A stretch of 64,000 bases of DNA. Origin: Herbiconiux sp. A18JL235. GTDB taxonomy: Bacteria; Actinomycetota; Actinomycetes; Actinomycetales; Microbacteriaceae. The notes beneath the pieces are model-generated. The model searched no databases, had not been told where the DNA came from, and worked only from the letters and a program-made list of their open reading frames with translations. Positions within the stretch are counted from its first letter, which is position 1; every line of letters starts with the position of its first letter. Shown in pieces: positions 63,934-64,000 of the stretch. Location: the NCBI RefSeq assembly GCF_040939305.1, contig NZ_CP162511.1, positions 3,348,001 to 3,412,000 on the forward strand, written 5' to 3'. The position numbers and the translations under genes are program-made.

Positions 63934-64000
63934 CGAGCGGTATGAGAATCGGCGTGTCGAGCTCCCTACAAGCTCGACGGCACGATTCTCATACCGTTCG
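63934..64000. repeat. Large palindromic element at the window end
   Basis: CGGTATGAGAATCG (63938-63951) pairs with CGATTCTCATACCG (63983-63996), and GTCGAGCT (63956-63963) with AGCTCGAC (63971-63978). With the outer bases it forms a two-tier stem of about 67 bp. It lies upstream of the creatininase gene. The right end may extend beyond the window. It recalls the paired palindromes at 29026 and 29149 in size, not sequence. Confidence 0.7.

Overview
The window is high-GC actinobacterial DNA, most likely from a member of the Microbacteriaceae; I do not name a genus. The evidence is the GC-rich codon use, a mycothiol synthase gene (mshD), CarD, a GlnR-type regulator, and actinobacterial families such as DUF3027, DUF3048, DUF3263, DUF4032 and a small DUF7882-like protein. 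Several blocks keep the gene order known from Mycobacterium: carD-ispDF-cysS-rlmB with a divergent lpqE-like lipoprotein; gpmA/phoU/senX3-regX3; glnR-mshD with an Rv0813c-like protein nearby; and serC-DUF3027-csp-helicase partner-XPB. Many genes look leaderless, with a TANNNT hexamer only 6-8 nt before the start codon.

Layout. 1-4.4 kb: a sugar ABC transporter (binding protein and one permease), a TetR regulator with a visible operator facing a DUF6069-like membrane protein, and a small XRE regulator. 4.47-14.46 kb: a lower-GC island ending in tRNA-Arg(CCT). It is bounded by near-identical copies of the tRNA 3' end and carries a 2064-residue Cap4-like nuclease/STAND ATPase with an overlapping partner gene (best read as an Avs3/AVAST type 3-like antiphage system). 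It also carries a translationally coupled pair: a degenerate ImmA/IrrE-like protein and a PIN-like protein. No integrase is present. 14.5-17 kb: a hipBA module and an HNH endonuclease gene.

17-29 kb: NlpC/P60 hydrolase with a structured leader, DtxR-family regulator with a candidate iron box, serC, an extremely acidic DUF3027 protein, a cold-shock-domain protein, a helicase-associated protein with XPB helicase, and a PhoP/PhoR-like two-component pair. 29-31 kb: palindromic and tandem repeats, then groEL under two CIRCE elements. 31-38 kb: a DUF3048 lipoprotein, CspA, a LytR_C protein, DUF3263, GNAT, msrB, nitroreductase, an MFS pump and small unknown genes.

38.4-42.6 kb: a Tat-signal protein and a PrsW-type protease gene, followed by a second, 2.5-kb island at tRNA-Thr(TGT). 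Its 29-bp terminal repeats are perfect, and it encodes three more Tat-signal proteins but no integrase. Both islands carry paired 11-bp-period direct repeats at similar distances inside their ends, suggesting that they use the same kind of site-specific recombination.

42.7-64 kb is mostly conserved chromosome: a DsbA-like thioredoxin, a UgpC/MsmK-type ATPase, DUF4032, rlmB, cysS, ispDF, carD, an lpqE-like gene, regX3-senX3 and phoU with a Pho-box-like repeat, gpmA, a methyltransferase, ygfZ, a nitrobindin-like protein, glnR, mshD, a kinase-aminotransferase fusion and a creatininase-family amidase. The window ends in a large palindromic element.
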